The notes: a model not told the origin generated them from the letters alone. A stretch of 64,000 nt of DNA from Planctomycetota bacterium (GCA_022711755.1 JAKLEA010000025.1:25165-89164); one strand, 5' to 3'; shown: positions 9,056 through 18,010, numbered from the stretch's first letter. Made by a program: numbers and translations.

Positions 9056-11521
9056 ATGAGTCGGCTGCAAGTTATCATTGCGATAGTCTTTTTCGGATTG
9101 GTCTGCTGGTGGCTTTATCCGAAACCAGGCAGGGAACTGCCGCAAGGCGTCACGGAGATTGCCGTCTGGCTGCCGCTTGGGGAAGACGTCACCTTCAGAG
9201 CCGCCGTCCAGGGTTTCGAGGATCGCAACCCTCAGTACCGCGTCGTCATGGGCAACGCCGCCGTGCAGAACGCCACTGGCGACCCGACGCGCTTCCTGCT
9301 CGGCGTCGCAGGAAACGTCCCTCCGGACGTGATCCATTTTGACAGATTCGCCGTGACGGAGTGGGCGGCGCGCGGGGCGTTCCGCCCGCTTGACGACCTT
9401 ATCGAGCGCGACAAGGCGGAGATATACGGTGTCAGACCGGAGGATTACTACGGTTCGGCGTGGGATGAGACCGTCTACAAGGGGCAGTGCTTCGCGATAC
9501 CCAACTCGATTGACACCCGAGCGCTTTACTATAACAAGGATGCAATAATCCGGGAGGGATATGTCTGGGCGGAGAACGATCCGCAGGTCAAGGCCGGACT
9601 GGCTCAGGCGGGAGACGCGCGCCCGCCTCAGAACTGGGAAGACCTGGAAGAATACGCAATCAAGCTGACCCGGCGGGACTCGAAGGGCCAGATGACGACG
9701 CTCGGCTTCGCGCCGAACTACGGCAACAGTTGGCTCTACATCTACGGCTGGCAGAACGGCGGCATGTTCATGAGTCCCGACGGGACGAAGTGCATGCTCA
9801 ACGACGAGCGCATCGTTGAGGCGCTTGCCTATCTCACGCGCGTCTACGACCGTCTGGGCGGGGCGCAGCAGGTGCTGGCATTCCAGTCCAGCTTTCAGGG
9901 CGGACCGCTTGACCCGTTCCTGATTGGCGACGTGGCGATGAAAATTGACGGCGACTGGTTCCTGAACACCATCGCTACATACCGCAAGGAATTGAACTTT
10001 GGCGTGTGCCCCGCGCCTATACCGCAGAAACGCCTCGACGAGGGAGCGCAACCGATCGGCTGGTCCGGGGGGTTCGCATACGCCATCCCCTCGACGGCCA
10101 AGCATCCCGATGCGGCTTGGGAGCTTATCAAATGGCTCTCCTGCCCGAAAGCCAACGAGGTGCGTCTTGCGCAGGACAGACAGCAGGCCCGAAGCTTCGG
10201 CAGGCTCTTCATCCCGCGCATGCACCCGAACAAGAACATCACGCTGGAGCGCATCGCGGAGTTGAAGGGCGACCCGACGCTGCCGGATCGCATCAAGCAG
10301 GGTTACATGGCCTTCATAGACCTGCTGCCCCGCTCGAAGTTCCGCCCGGTGACGCCCGTCGGGCAGAAACTCTGGAACGAACACGCCCGCGCACTGGATC
10401 GCGGAATGCTGCACGACGTCAACCTTGCCAATCCACCCACAGACCAAGACGCTCTCAGGCTTGAGGAGGCCAGAGTCGCCCTGACCGATGGCACAATCGA
10501 GGTTCAGCGCGACCTGGACATTGTCCTCAACCCACCGCAGGGCAGGCCGATCCCATGGACATTGCTCATCGCCATTTATCTTTCTCTCATTCTGGCCGTA
10601 ATATTCGGCATCTGGATATGGAATTTCAAGTATCGTCCGGTGGGAGGATATTTCCGCCGGCAGTGGTACGCCGGCTGGCTCTGCGCGGCGCCGTGGATCA
10701 TCGGATTCGTGGCGCTGGGCGGCGGGCCGATGATTTTCTCCATCATCATGAGTTTCTGCCACTACGACGTGCTCAATCCGTCCGTGCCCATAGGCGTTGA
10801 GAACTACCGGCGGCTGTTCACCGAAGACCCCCTTTTCACCAAGAGCCTGCTCAATACGCTGTTCATGGTCATCGGGGTCCCGCTCGGCCTGATAGTCGGC
10901 CTGGCCATCGCGTTGCTGTTGAATCAGGAAATCCGGGGGATGAGCGCCTACCGCACACTGTTCTATCTGCCGGCGATTGTTCCGACGGTGGCGTCGTCTC
11001 TGTTGTGGATATGGATGTTTGAGCCTACGCGCGGCCTGATCAACCTCGCGCTACAGAGCATGGGCTTCCAGGGGCCGATGTGGCTCCAGGACAAGGCGTG
11101 GGCCAAGCCGGCGCTCATATTGATGGGGCTTTGGGGCGCGGGCGGCGGAATGGTCATCTGGCTGGCAGGACTGAAGGGAATCCCGAAGCATCTCTACGAG
11201 GCGGCGGCCATTGATGGCGCCGGGGCGCTCGGACGCTTCTACCACGTCACGATGCCGATGCTCACGCCCTACATCTTCTTCAATCTTGTCATGGGTCTGA
11301 TCGGGACTTTCCAGGTCTTCGATCAAGCGTACGTCATGACGTCGGGCGGGCCGGCGGACTCTACCCTGTTCTACGTCTACGCGCTGTTCAACCAGGCGTT
11401 CCGCTATCTGCATATGGGATATGCGAGCGCGATGGCCTGGTTCCTTTTTGTCATCATCATGATCCTGACGGCGATTCAGTTGACCCTGTCGAAATACTGG
11501 GTCCACTACGAAACCACGTAG
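9056..11521 (+). CDS. Sugar ABC importer: substrate-binding protein fused to MalF-type permease
   Basis: The single 821-residue chain contains two subunits that are normally separate. Residues ~4-20 form a membrane anchor. Residues ~35-480 are a family-1 extracellular solute-binding protein (for example FAIPNSIDTRALYYNKD). A second membrane segment lies at ~499-522. Residues ~536-821 are a six-helix MalF/UgpA-type permease with the EAA loop EAAAIDGAGALGRFYHVTMP, which contacts the ATPase. The topology is consistent: the binding domain lies outside, tethered at both ends. The ATG at 9056 starts the anchor helix. The partner permease begins 50 bp downstream. No ATPase gene is in the window, so a shared MsmK-like ATPase elsewhere is assumed. 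The ligand is probably an oligosaccharide. Confidence 0.9.
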   Translation: MSRLQVIIAIVFFGLVCWWLYPKPGRELPQGVTEIAVWLPLGEDVTFRAAVQGFEDRNPQYRVVMGNAAVQNATGDPTRFLLGVAGNVPPDVIHFDRFAVTEWAARGAFRPLDDLIERDKAEIYGVRPEDYYGSAWDETVYKGQCFAIPNSIDTRALYYNKDAIIREGYVWAENDPQVKAGLAQAGDARPPQNWEDLEEYAIKLTRRDSKGQMTTLGFAPNYGNSWLYIYGWQNGGMFMSPDGTKCMLNDERIVEALAYLTRVYDRLGGAQQVLAFQSSFQGGPLDPFLIGDVAMKIDGDWFLNTIATYRKELNFGVCPAPIPQKRLDEGAQPIGWSGGFAYAIPSTAKHPDAAWELIKWLSCPKANEVRLAQDRQQARSFGRLFIPRMHPNKNITLERIAELKGDPTLPDRIKQGYMAFIDLLPRSKFRPVTPVGQKLWNEHARALDRGMLHDVNLANPPTDQDALRLEEARVALTDGTIEVQRDLDIVLNPPQGRPIPWTLLIAIYLSLILAVIFGIWIWNFKYRPVGGYFRRQWYAGWLCAAPWIIGFVALGGGPMIFSIIMSFCHYDVLNPSVPIGVENYRRLFTEDPLFTKSLLNTLFMVIGVPLGLIVGLAIALLLNQEIRGMSAYRTLFYLPAIVPTVASSLLWIWMFEPTRGLINLALQSMGFQGPMWLQDKAWAKPALILMGLWGAGGGMVIWLAGLKGIPKHLYEAAAIDGAGALGRFYHVTMPMLTPYIFFNLVMGLIGTFQVFDQAYVMTSGGPADSTLFYVYALFNQAFRYLHMGYASAMAWFLFVIIMILTAIQLTLSKYWVHYETT

Positions 11522-11543
11522 GGTGGGTGCTCCCGCACCCACG
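11518..11543 (+). repeat. GTAGG-type intergenic hairpin, copy 1
   Basis: GTAGGGT, which overlaps the permease stop codon, leads into an 8-bp stem: GTGGGTGC (11523-11530), loop tccc, GCACCCAC (11535-11542). The same layout recurs near 23818, 15514 and 60550 in this window. Confidence 0.55.
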
Positions 11544-11571
11544 CGGATGTCTGGAAAGGGCAAGGACCACA

Positions 11572-13260
11572 ATGCTGGGAGTCAAGCCGCCGCTCTGGTC
11601 GCAAATCCTCCTGCACGGCACGCTCGTGTTCTTCGCCCTCATATTCTCATTTCCCTTCATATGGATGCTCGGCACAAGCTTCAAGCAGGACAAGGAGTTG
11701 AGCGCCAGCCGACTCTCTTTCATGCCGCGCCCCCCCAACCCGGAGCCGATATCGCCATACATTGACTCCCGCCAGTTCGATCCGATCAAGATGCCGGACG
11801 AAAGTGTTCAGGAAGCCGAGTGGGAAACGCTCAAGGACACTGTGACGGTGGCGATTGACGAATCCCTGCGCCCCTGGGTCCCGCCGGAGAAAAGCCGCGT
11901 CACGCGCGACCAGGCTCTGCCCGAAATGCGACAGGGCGTCTGGCATCTGCTTCAGGGCAAGCTGCCCGTCAAGTTCTGGACTATGAAGCCCGGAGAAGCG
12001 GCTGACAAATCCGTGCGCGAACTAATAACTCCAGAAATGATTGACGAAGCATTCGACCTCTGCCACCGCCGCTTCATGCTCAGCACAATCACCATCCGCA
12101 CGAAGGATTACAGCGAGCACAAGGCCGAGCCTGTTAATGCCGATCCAACCCCTTGGAGCATCGTGTCCGGCAGCGCGGAACTCACGCCGGTCAAGCAGAT
12201 ACAACAGACGGCATATCTCGTCAGATACGATCTTTCCGGCAACGGGGAGCTGCATCTTTCCGCCGAATATCAAAGCCCCGTCCCGCTTGAGGACATCAAG
12301 CATATACGCGTCTCCTATCGTCAGGATGAGACATGGCATCGCGTCTATTACGAGATCGAGATGAACGGGCGGCTCTACAAGCCGGATGAGCCGAATTATC
12401 AAGGCTATGACGACTGGGTGGAGGTCACGCTCCAGCACCCCAGCGAGGACGACAGGCGCCTGATGGCGAAAACGTGGATACTGATCCGCCAGGGGGAGAA
12501 ACAGGCGGGGCTGGAAAACCGACCCGGCCACTTCAAAGTCCACTGCAAGATAGTCCGCAGCGGAATGGCTCGCGCGTGGTGGGGCAAGATGCGCAACAAC
12601 TACCAGGCCACGCTCAAGCAGGTCCCGTTCTGGCGCTACGTCAGCACAAGCATATGCCTGGCCATACTGCGCATATCGCTCACGCTGTTCAGTTGTTCGG
12701 TGGTCGCGTATTCGTTCTCGCGGCTGGACTGGCCGGGGCGGTCAATCTGCTTCACAATACTGCTGGCGACCCTGATGATCCCGGGGCAGGTTACCATGAT
12801 CCCGCAGTTCATCATCTTCAAGTCGCTGGGCTGGTACAACACGTTGTTCCCGCTGTGGGTGACCTCGATCTTCGGCGGCGCGTTCTTCATCTTCCTGCTC
12901 CGGCAGTTCATGAAGGGCATACCGAAGGACCTTGAGGACGCGGCGCTGATTGACGGATGTGGCTACTTCCGGATTTACTGGCACGTCATCCTGCCGAACA
13001 TCAAGCCCGCGCTGGCGGCGATAGCGATATTCACGTTCCTGGGCAGTTGGAACGATTTCATGGGGCCGCTCATCTACGTCAACGACCAGCGCATGTACAA
13101 CCTCGCGCTCGGACTGTTCAGCTTCCGGCTGGAGAGCGGGGCGGCGTTCGGAATGCTCATGGCCGGTTCGCTGATCATGACCACGCCGATTATCGTCATA
13201 TTCTTCTTCGCCCAGAGATATTTCATCCAGGGCGTCACGCTGACGGGAATAAAGGGGTAA
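11572..13260 (+). CDS. MalG-type sugar ABC permease with large extracytoplasmic insert
   Basis: This 562-residue protein is twice the usual size of a MalG-type permease (about 280). Membrane helix 1 (residues ~10-35, ending WMLGTSFKQ) is followed by roughly 300 residues with no membrane segment, rich in beta-type sequence. The remaining five helices follow from about residue 355, with a normal EAA loop (EDAALIDGCGYFRIYWHVILP). The insert falls between helices 1 and 2, which faces the outside. The ATG at 11572 follows GGAAAGGGCAAGGA and lies at the usual distance from helix 1. It pairs with the fused binding-protein/permease just upstream. I do not recognise the fold of the insert. Confidence 0.88.
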   Translation: MLGVKPPLWSQILLHGTLVFFALIFSFPFIWMLGTSFKQDKELSASRLSFMPRPPNPEPISPYIDSRQFDPIKMPDESVQEAEWETLKDTVTVAIDESLRPWVPPEKSRVTRDQALPEMRQGVWHLLQGKLPVKFWTMKPGEAADKSVRELITPEMIDEAFDLCHRRFMLSTITIRTKDYSEHKAEPVNADPTPWSIVSGSAELTPVKQIQQTAYLVRYDLSGNGELHLSAEYQSPVPLEDIKHIRVSYRQDETWHRVYYEIEMNGRLYKPDEPNYQGYDDWVEVTLQHPSEDDRRLMAKTWILIRQGEKQAGLENRPGHFKVHCKIVRSGMARAWWGKMRNNYQATLKQVPFWRYVSTSICLAILRISLTLFSCSVVAYSFSRLDWPGRSICFTILLATLMIPGQVTMIPQFIIFKSLGWYNTLFPLWVTSIFGGAFFIFLLRQFMKGIPKDLEDAALIDGCGYFRIYWHVILPNIKPALAAIAIFTFLGSWNDFMGPLIYVNDQRMYNLALGLFSFRLESGAAFGMLMAGSLIMTTPIIVIFFFAQRYFIQGVTLTGIKG

Positions 13261-13324
13261 GTTGCGATGGGCGCATAAGCGCGTGCTCGCTCCCGAAAAA
13301 TCGGGGATATCGCCTCCATTGCTC

Positions 13325-13390
13325 TTGACTCGCGCCATTGCGCATGAAATAGTTCCGGGCATGGGACGCTTAGCGCGGGGTATCATGCCC
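13325..13390 (+). promoter_or_regulatory. Candidate promoter and leader hairpin
   Basis: TTGACT (13325-13330), a 17-bp spacer and AATAGT (13348-13353) make a plausible sigma70 promoter for the BNR-repeat gene at 13448. CGGGCATG (13356-13363) and CATGCCCG (13384-13391) can pair as an 8-bp stem in the leader. Support is by eye only. Confidence 0.3.
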
Positions 13391-13447
13391 GCCGTCGCAT
13401 ACCAGTCTACGGTTGCCGGCCCGAACTATCCTGCAAACGGATGAATC

Positions 13448-14617
13448 ATGGCAAACAGAATTAGCATGAGATGTTTTCGGATCGTTGCGCTTCTCGCCGC
13501 GCTTATTCCTGTGGCCCTTGGGCGACAGGCTCAGGCGGGGGGCGATGGAGAAAGGAGCGGAAAGATGGAGCACGCGCTTGTGGCCGGGGAGCCGGGGAAG
13601 TTCGCCGGCTGGCCCGCGAATAACGGTGTCTGGACGTGGGACGGCAGGGAGATTCTCGTCGGATTCTCATATGGCGATTACGAGGAGAAACAGGGGCATA
13701 ACATCGTGAACTCGACGATCAGGTCCCTGCTTTCCCGCAGTCTCGACGGGGGGATGACCTGGAAGATGGAGGAGCCGGGAAACTTCGTGGGACAGGGGCA
13801 AACGCCGTCCGAATCCCCCGGCGGCATTGATTTCGCGCATCCCGATTTCGCCATGCGGCTGGTCGGAGAAGGCTACCACGGCTCCATTGACGCAAAGGGC
13901 GCATTCTTCTTTTCATATGACCGCGGGCGGAACTGGCGCGGGCCTTTCCGGTTCGGAAAGCTGATGGAGCATCCGGAACTTAAGAACCTGCGCTGCACGG
14001 CCAGGACGAATTACCTCGTTCAAGGCTCGAAGGAATGCCTGCTTTTCCTCTCCGGAAAGCGGGATGAGAAGGGGATGGTTGACCGCGCTTTTCTCGCCTC
14101 GACGCGCGACGGCGGGGCCACGTTCCAGTTCGTCTCGTGGATCGTCTCATACCAGGATCCCAACCGGGCGGTGATGCCCAGCCCGGCGCGCTGCACGTCA
14201 GGGAAGCTGGTCGCGGCGCTTCGGCGCAGGGCCAGCCCCGACGACCGCTGCTGGGTTGATCTTTACTCGTCAGGCGACGAGGGCCTGACATGGTCTTTTC
14301 TGAGCAAGGTCGGGGACACGGGCCACCAGAACGGCAATCCGCCCGCGCTGGCCCGGCTTGCGGACGGACGGCTGTGCTGCGTGTTCGGCAACCGCGCCCG
14401 GCGAGTCATGATCGCCCGGGTTTCCGGCGACGAGGGGAAGTCGTGGGGCGACGAGATCATCCTGCGGGACAACTTTGTTCAGGACAAGTTCGGGGATGAC
14501 GATTTCGGCTATCCCCGCCTTGTTCAGAGAAATGACGGCAGGCTGGTAGCGATGTATTACTGGGCGACAAAGGAGCGACCGCACCAGCACATTGCGGCGA
14601 CAATATTCACCCCGTAG
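13448..14617 (+). CDS. Secreted BNR/Asp-box repeat protein, sialidase-like
   Basis: The 389-residue protein has a signal peptide and five Asp-box motifs (SxDxGxTW type) spread at regular distances: SLDGGMTW, SYDRGRNW, TRDGGATF, SGDEGLTW and SGDEGKSW. These mark a five- or six-bladed beta-propeller of the sialidase superfamily. A GH33 enzyme would also need an N-terminal Arg triad and a Tyr/Glu pair; candidates exist but cannot be assigned safely by eye. The role could be exo-sialidase or a non-catalytic glycan-binding propeller. It follows the sugar importer on the same strand after 187 bp, which fits a glycan-harvesting role. Confidence 0.75.
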   Translation: MANRISMRCFRIVALLAALIPVALGRQAQAGGDGERSGKMEHALVAGEPGKFAGWPANNGVWTWDGREILVGFSYGDYEEKQGHNIVNSTIRSLLSRSLDGGMTWKMEEPGNFVGQGQTPSESPGGIDFAHPDFAMRLVGEGYHGSIDAKGAFFFSYDRGRNWRGPFRFGKLMEHPELKNLRCTARTNYLVQGSKECLLFLSGKRDEKGMVDRAFLASTRDGGATFQFVSWIVSYQDPNRAVMPSPARCTSGKLVAALRRRASPDDRCWVDLYSSGDEGLTWSFLSKVGDTGHQNGNPPALARLADGRLCCVFGNRARRVMIARVSGDEGKSWGDEIILRDNFVQDKFGDDDFGYPRLVQRNDGRLVAMYYWATKERPHQHIAATIFTP

Positions 14618-14689
14618 TTGGAGGATGCTTCAAGCGGACCGACGGGCTGCGCTTCCCATCGCGCGCCTGCGATCCGAAGGTTTGAGAAC

Positions 14690-15151
14690 ATGGAGATTGA
14701 AGTCAGAAGAATTGCGGAGACCGAGATTGACCAGTTGATGGCGCTTTACCCACACCTTCACGCGGACGACGTTCCGCCGGACGCGGCGAAATTGCGCGAG
14801 ACATGGCGGGAAATCTGCCGCAATCCGGACATCGCGTACTTCGGCGCGTTCGTTGACGGGCGGATGGTTTCGACTTGCTGGATCGCCGCGATGCCGAACC
14901 TGACGCGCGGATGCGGCAGGCAGGCCTACCTCGAAAACGTCGTCACGCATCCCGACTTCCGGGGGAAGGGCTGCGGCAAGGCCGTCGTGCGTCACGCGGT
15001 CGAATACGCATGGAGCCGTGGATGTTATAAGGTAATGCTCCTGACCGGGCGCAAGACCGACGCCGTCTTCAACTTCTACCGATCTCTCGGTTTCAGCCGC
15101 GACGAAAAGCAGGCGTTCATCCTTCGCAAAGGGCGGAATGATGGGAAATGA
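14690..15151 (+). CDS. GNAT family N-acetyltransferase
   Basis: The 153-residue cytoplasmic protein shows the acetyl-CoA binding motif A, RGKGCGKAVVRHAVEYA (R/Q-x-x-G-x-G), and the C-terminal pattern AVFNFYRSLGFSRDEK typical of GNAT enzymes. The acceptor substrate is unknown. The ATG at 14690 follows GAAGG and gives the usual family length; an upstream in-frame extension has no family similarity. The next gene starts 14 bp before this one ends, so the two are probably translated together. Confidence 0.85.
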   Translation: MEIEVRRIAETEIDQLMALYPHLHADDVPPDAAKLRETWREICRNPDIAYFGAFVDGRMVSTCWIAAMPNLTRGCGRQAYLENVVTHPDFRGKGCGKAVVRHAVEYAWSRGCYKVMLLTGRKTDAVFNFYRSLGFSRDEKQAFILRKGRNDGK

Positions 15152-15512
15152 AATGGATGGCGAAAGGCCGAAGGCGATAATCCGCCACGAAGAAGACTGC
15201 CGCAGCGAGCGCAGCACATGCGGATGGCGTCATCTGCTTATTAGCAGTCAGGACGCGGCGGACAAACCGGCGGCGTGGGTTCACGCCGTGGATATTGACG
15301 GCGCGAAGGAGCATTATCACAAGGCCGGAACGGAGATTTATTATGTTCTGGAGGGGGAGGGATCAATCCGTCTGGATGGGGAGGATCATCCGATCCGCAA
15401 AGGCTCCGTCGTCCACATCCCGCCGGGAATCATCCACGGCGCGAAGGGACGCATGCGCGTCCTGGTAGTCGGCATCCCGGACATCACCGAAGGGGATCTG
15501 TTTTTCCCGTAA
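15138..15512 (+). CDS. Cupin domain protein
   Basis: This 124-residue protein is a single-domain cupin. Motif 1 is KEHYHKAGTEIYYVLEGEG (two His and a Glu as metal ligands) and motif 2 is VHIPPGIIHG (third His). Such proteins are small metal-binding barrels used as sugar isomerases, epimerases, dioxygenases or sensors; nothing here fixes the reaction. GGGCGGA precedes the ATG inside the end of the acetyltransferase gene. It is the last plus-strand gene of the glycan region and converges on the ABC importer operon. Confidence 0.85.
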   Translation: MMGNEMDGERPKAIIRHEEDCRSERSTCGWRHLLISSQDAADKPAAWVHAVDIDGAKEHYHKAGTEIYYVLEGEGSIRLDGEDHPIRKGSVVHIPPGIIHGAKGRMRVLVVGIPDITEGDLFFP

Positions 15513-15513
15513 G

Positions 15514-15529
15514 GCGCGTTGCAACGCGC
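15514..15529. repeat. GTAGG-type intergenic hairpin, copy 2 (minus orientation)
   Basis: GCGCGTTGCAACGCGC is a perfect 16-bp palindrome two bases after the cupin stop. Read on the minus strand it is preceded by GTAGGA (15535-15530), the same lead-in as other copies. It lies in the 58-bp convergent gap and could end transcripts or protect mRNA ends from both sides. Confidence 0.5.
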
Positions 15530-15570
15530 TCCTACCCGCAATCACTGCAAGCTCATGCGCCGACCGGATA

Positions 15571-16353
15571 TCACCGCGTTGCATCAGGCTGCGCGACGCG
15601 CAGCGGGATGACTTCGGGGCGGCCGTCGTCGCCGAAACCGATGCGGGCCGAGACACCGTAGACGGAGGCGATCATCTCCGCCGTCAGCGTTTCCGCCGGG
15701 CTTCCGCTGGAGTGAACCCGACCGTCATTGAGAACATAGACCACGTCGGCAAACCTTGCGGCCAAGTTCAGATCGTGGAGCGCGACGACAACGCTTATGC
15801 CCCTTGATCCTGCCAGCGCGCGCAGAAGTTCCCCGGTCTCGAATTGATGCTTCATGTCAAGGTTTGACGTCGGTTCGTCAAGCAGCAGAACTTGCGGCTC
15901 TCGCGCAAGGGCTTGGGCGATTGCCGCCATTTGCGCCTGTCCGCCGCTGACTTCCGTTATGCGGCGGCTCGCCAGATCCGCGATGCCGAACTCTCTGAGT
16001 AACCTGTTGACACAGTCAACGTCAACGGCGCTCACCCGCCAGGAAAGCTGGTGGAGGCGCCCCAGCAGGACGAACTCGAATACCGTGAGGAACGCCTGCG
16101 GCCAGAAACCCTGAGACAGGTAACTCACGCGCCGCGCCAATTCCGGCGCTTTAAGCCGCGCAACGTCAACGCCGTCGAGAAGCGCCTTTCCCCGCGGTCG
16201 AAGCAATCCGCAAAGGCATCGCAGCAGCGTTGACTTCCCGGAGGCGTTCGGGCCGATGACGGCGGTGACCCCGCCGCCGATCGTGACGCTGACGCCCTTC
16301 AGCGCCGGCGTCTCGCCATAGGAGAAGTCAAGGTTGACGCCCTCAAGGATCAC
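15571..16353 (-). CDS. Iron-siderophore/corrinoid ABC importer ATPase (FecE/BtuD type)
   Basis: The 260-residue ATPase has Walker A GPNASGKST, signature VSGGQAQ, Walker B QVLLLDEPTS and the switch His in ALHDLN. Family features (three-gene order, FecCD-type partner) place it with siderophore, haem or cobalamin importers. Its start is the GTG at 16353, which overlaps the permease stop as GTGA, indicating coupled translation. In-frame sequence further upstream lies inside the permease gene and is not family-like. It is the last gene of the operon. Confidence 0.92.
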   Translation of the reverse strand: MILEGVNLDFSYGETPALKGVSVTIGGGVTAVIGPNASGKSTLLRCLCGLLRPRGKALLDGVDVARLKAPELARRVSYLSQGFWPQAFLTVFEFVLLGRLHQLSWRVSAVDVDCVNRLLREFGIADLASRRITEVSGGQAQMAAIAQALAREPQVLLLDEPTSNLDMKHQFETGELLRALAGSRGISVVVALHDLNLAARFADVVYVLNDGRVHSSGSPAETLTAEMIASVYGVSARIGFGDDGRPEVIPLRVAQPDATR

Positions 16354-17399
16354 CAGGAATTCCTCTTCCTGCCGATAATCATGGCCGTAAAGAACGGAAC
16401 CCCGATCAGCGAAGTGGCTATGCCGACGGGGAAGATCGCGCCGGGGAACAGCATCTTGCTCGCTATTGACGCCAGCGAAAGCAGCAACGCGCCGATCAGT
16501 CCCGAAAGCGGGAGGAAATAGCGCTGGTCCTCCCCGACGAGTATCCTGGCCAGGTGCGGTCCGACCAGTCCGATGAAACCGATGGTCCCCGCAAAGCATA
16601 CCGCGACCGCCGTCAGCATGGAGACCAGGATGAGAATCCGCAGCCGGAGCCGCTCCACGTCAATGCCCAGGTTCTGCGCCTGAACGTCGCCCAGACGGAG
16701 AGCCGTGAGCTTCCACGCCTGCGACGCGATTATCGGGATGGCGATGGCAAGAACGGAGGCGACGACGGCCAGCTTCGGCCACGTCGCGCCCTGAAGGCTG
16801 CCGAACATCCAGAAGACGACGGCCTGAAGCTCGTCCTCGGACGCGATGTACTCCAGAAAGGCAACGCCGGAGTTGAAAAGGAAGAGGAGCGCTATGCCGC
16901 ACAGGATGATGGTCTCTGAGGAGCCGCGCTTGATCTTCGCGATGCCGTAGACAACAAGCGAACACAGTGTCGCAAAGACAAAGGCGTTGGCTGGGACGAT
17001 GAACGCGGCAACCCCCGGCGCGACGGCCACTCCGCAGACCATCGCCAGCGCCGCCCCGAAGCCCGCCGCCGCGGACACGCCGAGGGTGAACGGGCTAGCC
17101 AGCGGATTGCCGAGGATGGTCTGCATCTCAGCCCCTGCGACTCCCAGGGCGCAACCGATAAGCAGGGCGAACGCGGCAGTCGGAATCCTGAACGTCCAGA
17201 CAATCGTGCGCAGCGTTGCTTCCGATTGTCCAGGCTGGAAGACCGCGGCAACTACTTCTGAGAGGCTCAACCCGGCAGGTCCGGTCAGAATGTCCATTGT
17301 TGCGGAGGCGAGAACGAAGCAGAACGCGCCCGCCAGAAACAGCAACCGTCGCCGGGCCAACCGCCCGTAGAATCCCCGTTCAGGCATGGACGCGCTCAT
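16350..17399 (-). CDS. FecCD family iron/corrinoid ABC permease
   Basis: The 349-residue polytopic protein belongs to the FecCD/BtuC family of ten-helix permeases. Family-typical segments include VAGAEMQTILGNPLASPFTLGVSAAAGFGA near residue 85-115 and the C-terminal GFIGLVGPHLARILVGEDQR. It overlaps the upstream hydrolase gene by 4 bp (ATGA) and the downstream ATPase by 4 bp (GTGA). Together with the binding protein at 18007-19176 it forms a complete type II importer. The ligand could be a ferric siderophore, haem or a corrinoid; a CobO-type adenosyltransferase elsewhere in the window makes corrinoid possible. Confidence 0.92.
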   Translation of the reverse strand: MSASMPERGFYGRLARRRLLFLAGAFCFVLASATMDILTGPAGLSLSEVVAAVFQPGQSEATLRTIVWTFRIPTAAFALLIGCALGVAGAEMQTILGNPLASPFTLGVSAAAGFGAALAMVCGVAVAPGVAAFIVPANAFVFATLCSLVVYGIAKIKRGSSETIILCGIALLFLFNSGVAFLEYIASEDELQAVVFWMFGSLQGATWPKLAVVASVLAIAIPIIASQAWKLTALRLGDVQAQNLGIDVERLRLRILILVSMLTAVAVCFAGTIGFIGLVGPHLARILVGEDQRYFLPLSGLIGALLLSLASIASKMLFPGAIFPVGIATSLIGVPFFTAMIIGRKRNSW

Positions 17400-18010
17400 G
17401 CGGACTCCGATTCTATGAACTCGTCAAGCGAACTCAGCTTCGCGCCCATTGCCCCCAGATCGTCAAGCATTCTCCGATATCTCTCGTCCGTGCCGGAATC
17501 GTCATAGCCCTTGGCGGAGCGGATTTTAACGTCGGTCAGAATCCTGACGCGGTATCCCGCTTTGAGTAGCCCGTTGGCCGCGGAGTCAACACACAGATCG
17601 AAGCCGTTTCCGAAGACGACCCATTCCCGCTCGCCGAGCATCTCAAATAGAAGAACGGCGTTGCCGTTGTCCTGGAACATATCGTACGCCCGGCAGGTGT
17701 AGTTCTTCTTCGGATCGCCGTAGGATTTTTTCTGCAGGTAGAAGATGCGATAGCCTTTCACACGGGTTCGCCATTCGGCGTCAGCAACGTCCAGCGGGAC
17801 CTTCAGAATATCCGGCAGTTCCTCGTCTCCCAGCATCCGCCCCGAACAGCAAGTTGTAAAGACCAGCGGAGAGCCACTCTTTTCGGCAAGATCGTGCAAG
17901 GTTTTCACGGCCGACAGGATCGGCGCGACGCGCGGACGGAAATCCAGACCAATCCCGTCGGCGTTCAGCTCAAGGCAATCAACATCGAAGAAACCCAGGC
18001 GGTTGTTCAT
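17396..18010 (-). CDS. Isochorismatase-like cysteine hydrolase inside an importer operon
   Basis: The 204-residue protein resembles the isochorismatase/nicotinamidase fold. The N-terminus FFDVDCLE supplies the expected Asp, and GNGFDLCVDSAANGLLKAGY matches the family block around the catalytic Cys; a Lys-rich stretch in between (YLQKKSYGDPKK) could supply the third residue. Family members hydrolyse isochorismate, nicotinamide or related amides. It overlaps both neighbours by 4 bp, so it is a true operon member between the binding protein and the permease. That position suggests it processes the imported chelate, but this is inference. Confidence 0.7.
   Translation of the reverse strand: MNNRLGFFDVDCLELNADGIGLDFRPRVAPILSAVKTLHDLAEKSGSPLVFTTCCSGRMLGDEELPDILKVPLDVADAEWRTRVKGYRIFYLQKKSYGDPKKNYTCRAYDMFQDNGNAVLLFEMLGEREWVVFGNGFDLCVDSAANGLLKAGYRVRILTDVKIRSAKGYDDSGTDERYRRMLDDLGAMGAKLSSLDEFIESESA

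Noticed and set aside
9011..10762. A 583-residue open frame on the minus strand opposite the fused importer gene
   Set aside because: It lies wholly antisense to a gene with clear binding-protein and permease domains, has no recognisable motif and is Arg/Val-rich, as expected for the complement of a GC-rich gene.
13357..13390. Leader hairpin before the BNR gene as a riboswitch
   Set aside because: It is a single 8-bp stem with no conserved riboswitch core; listed only as part of a candidate promoter region.
15571..16599. A longer ATPase starting upstream at 16599
   Set aside because: The first 82 residues would lie within the permease gene and resemble no ATPase; the GTG at 16353 forms a GTGA overlap and begins the ABC fold.
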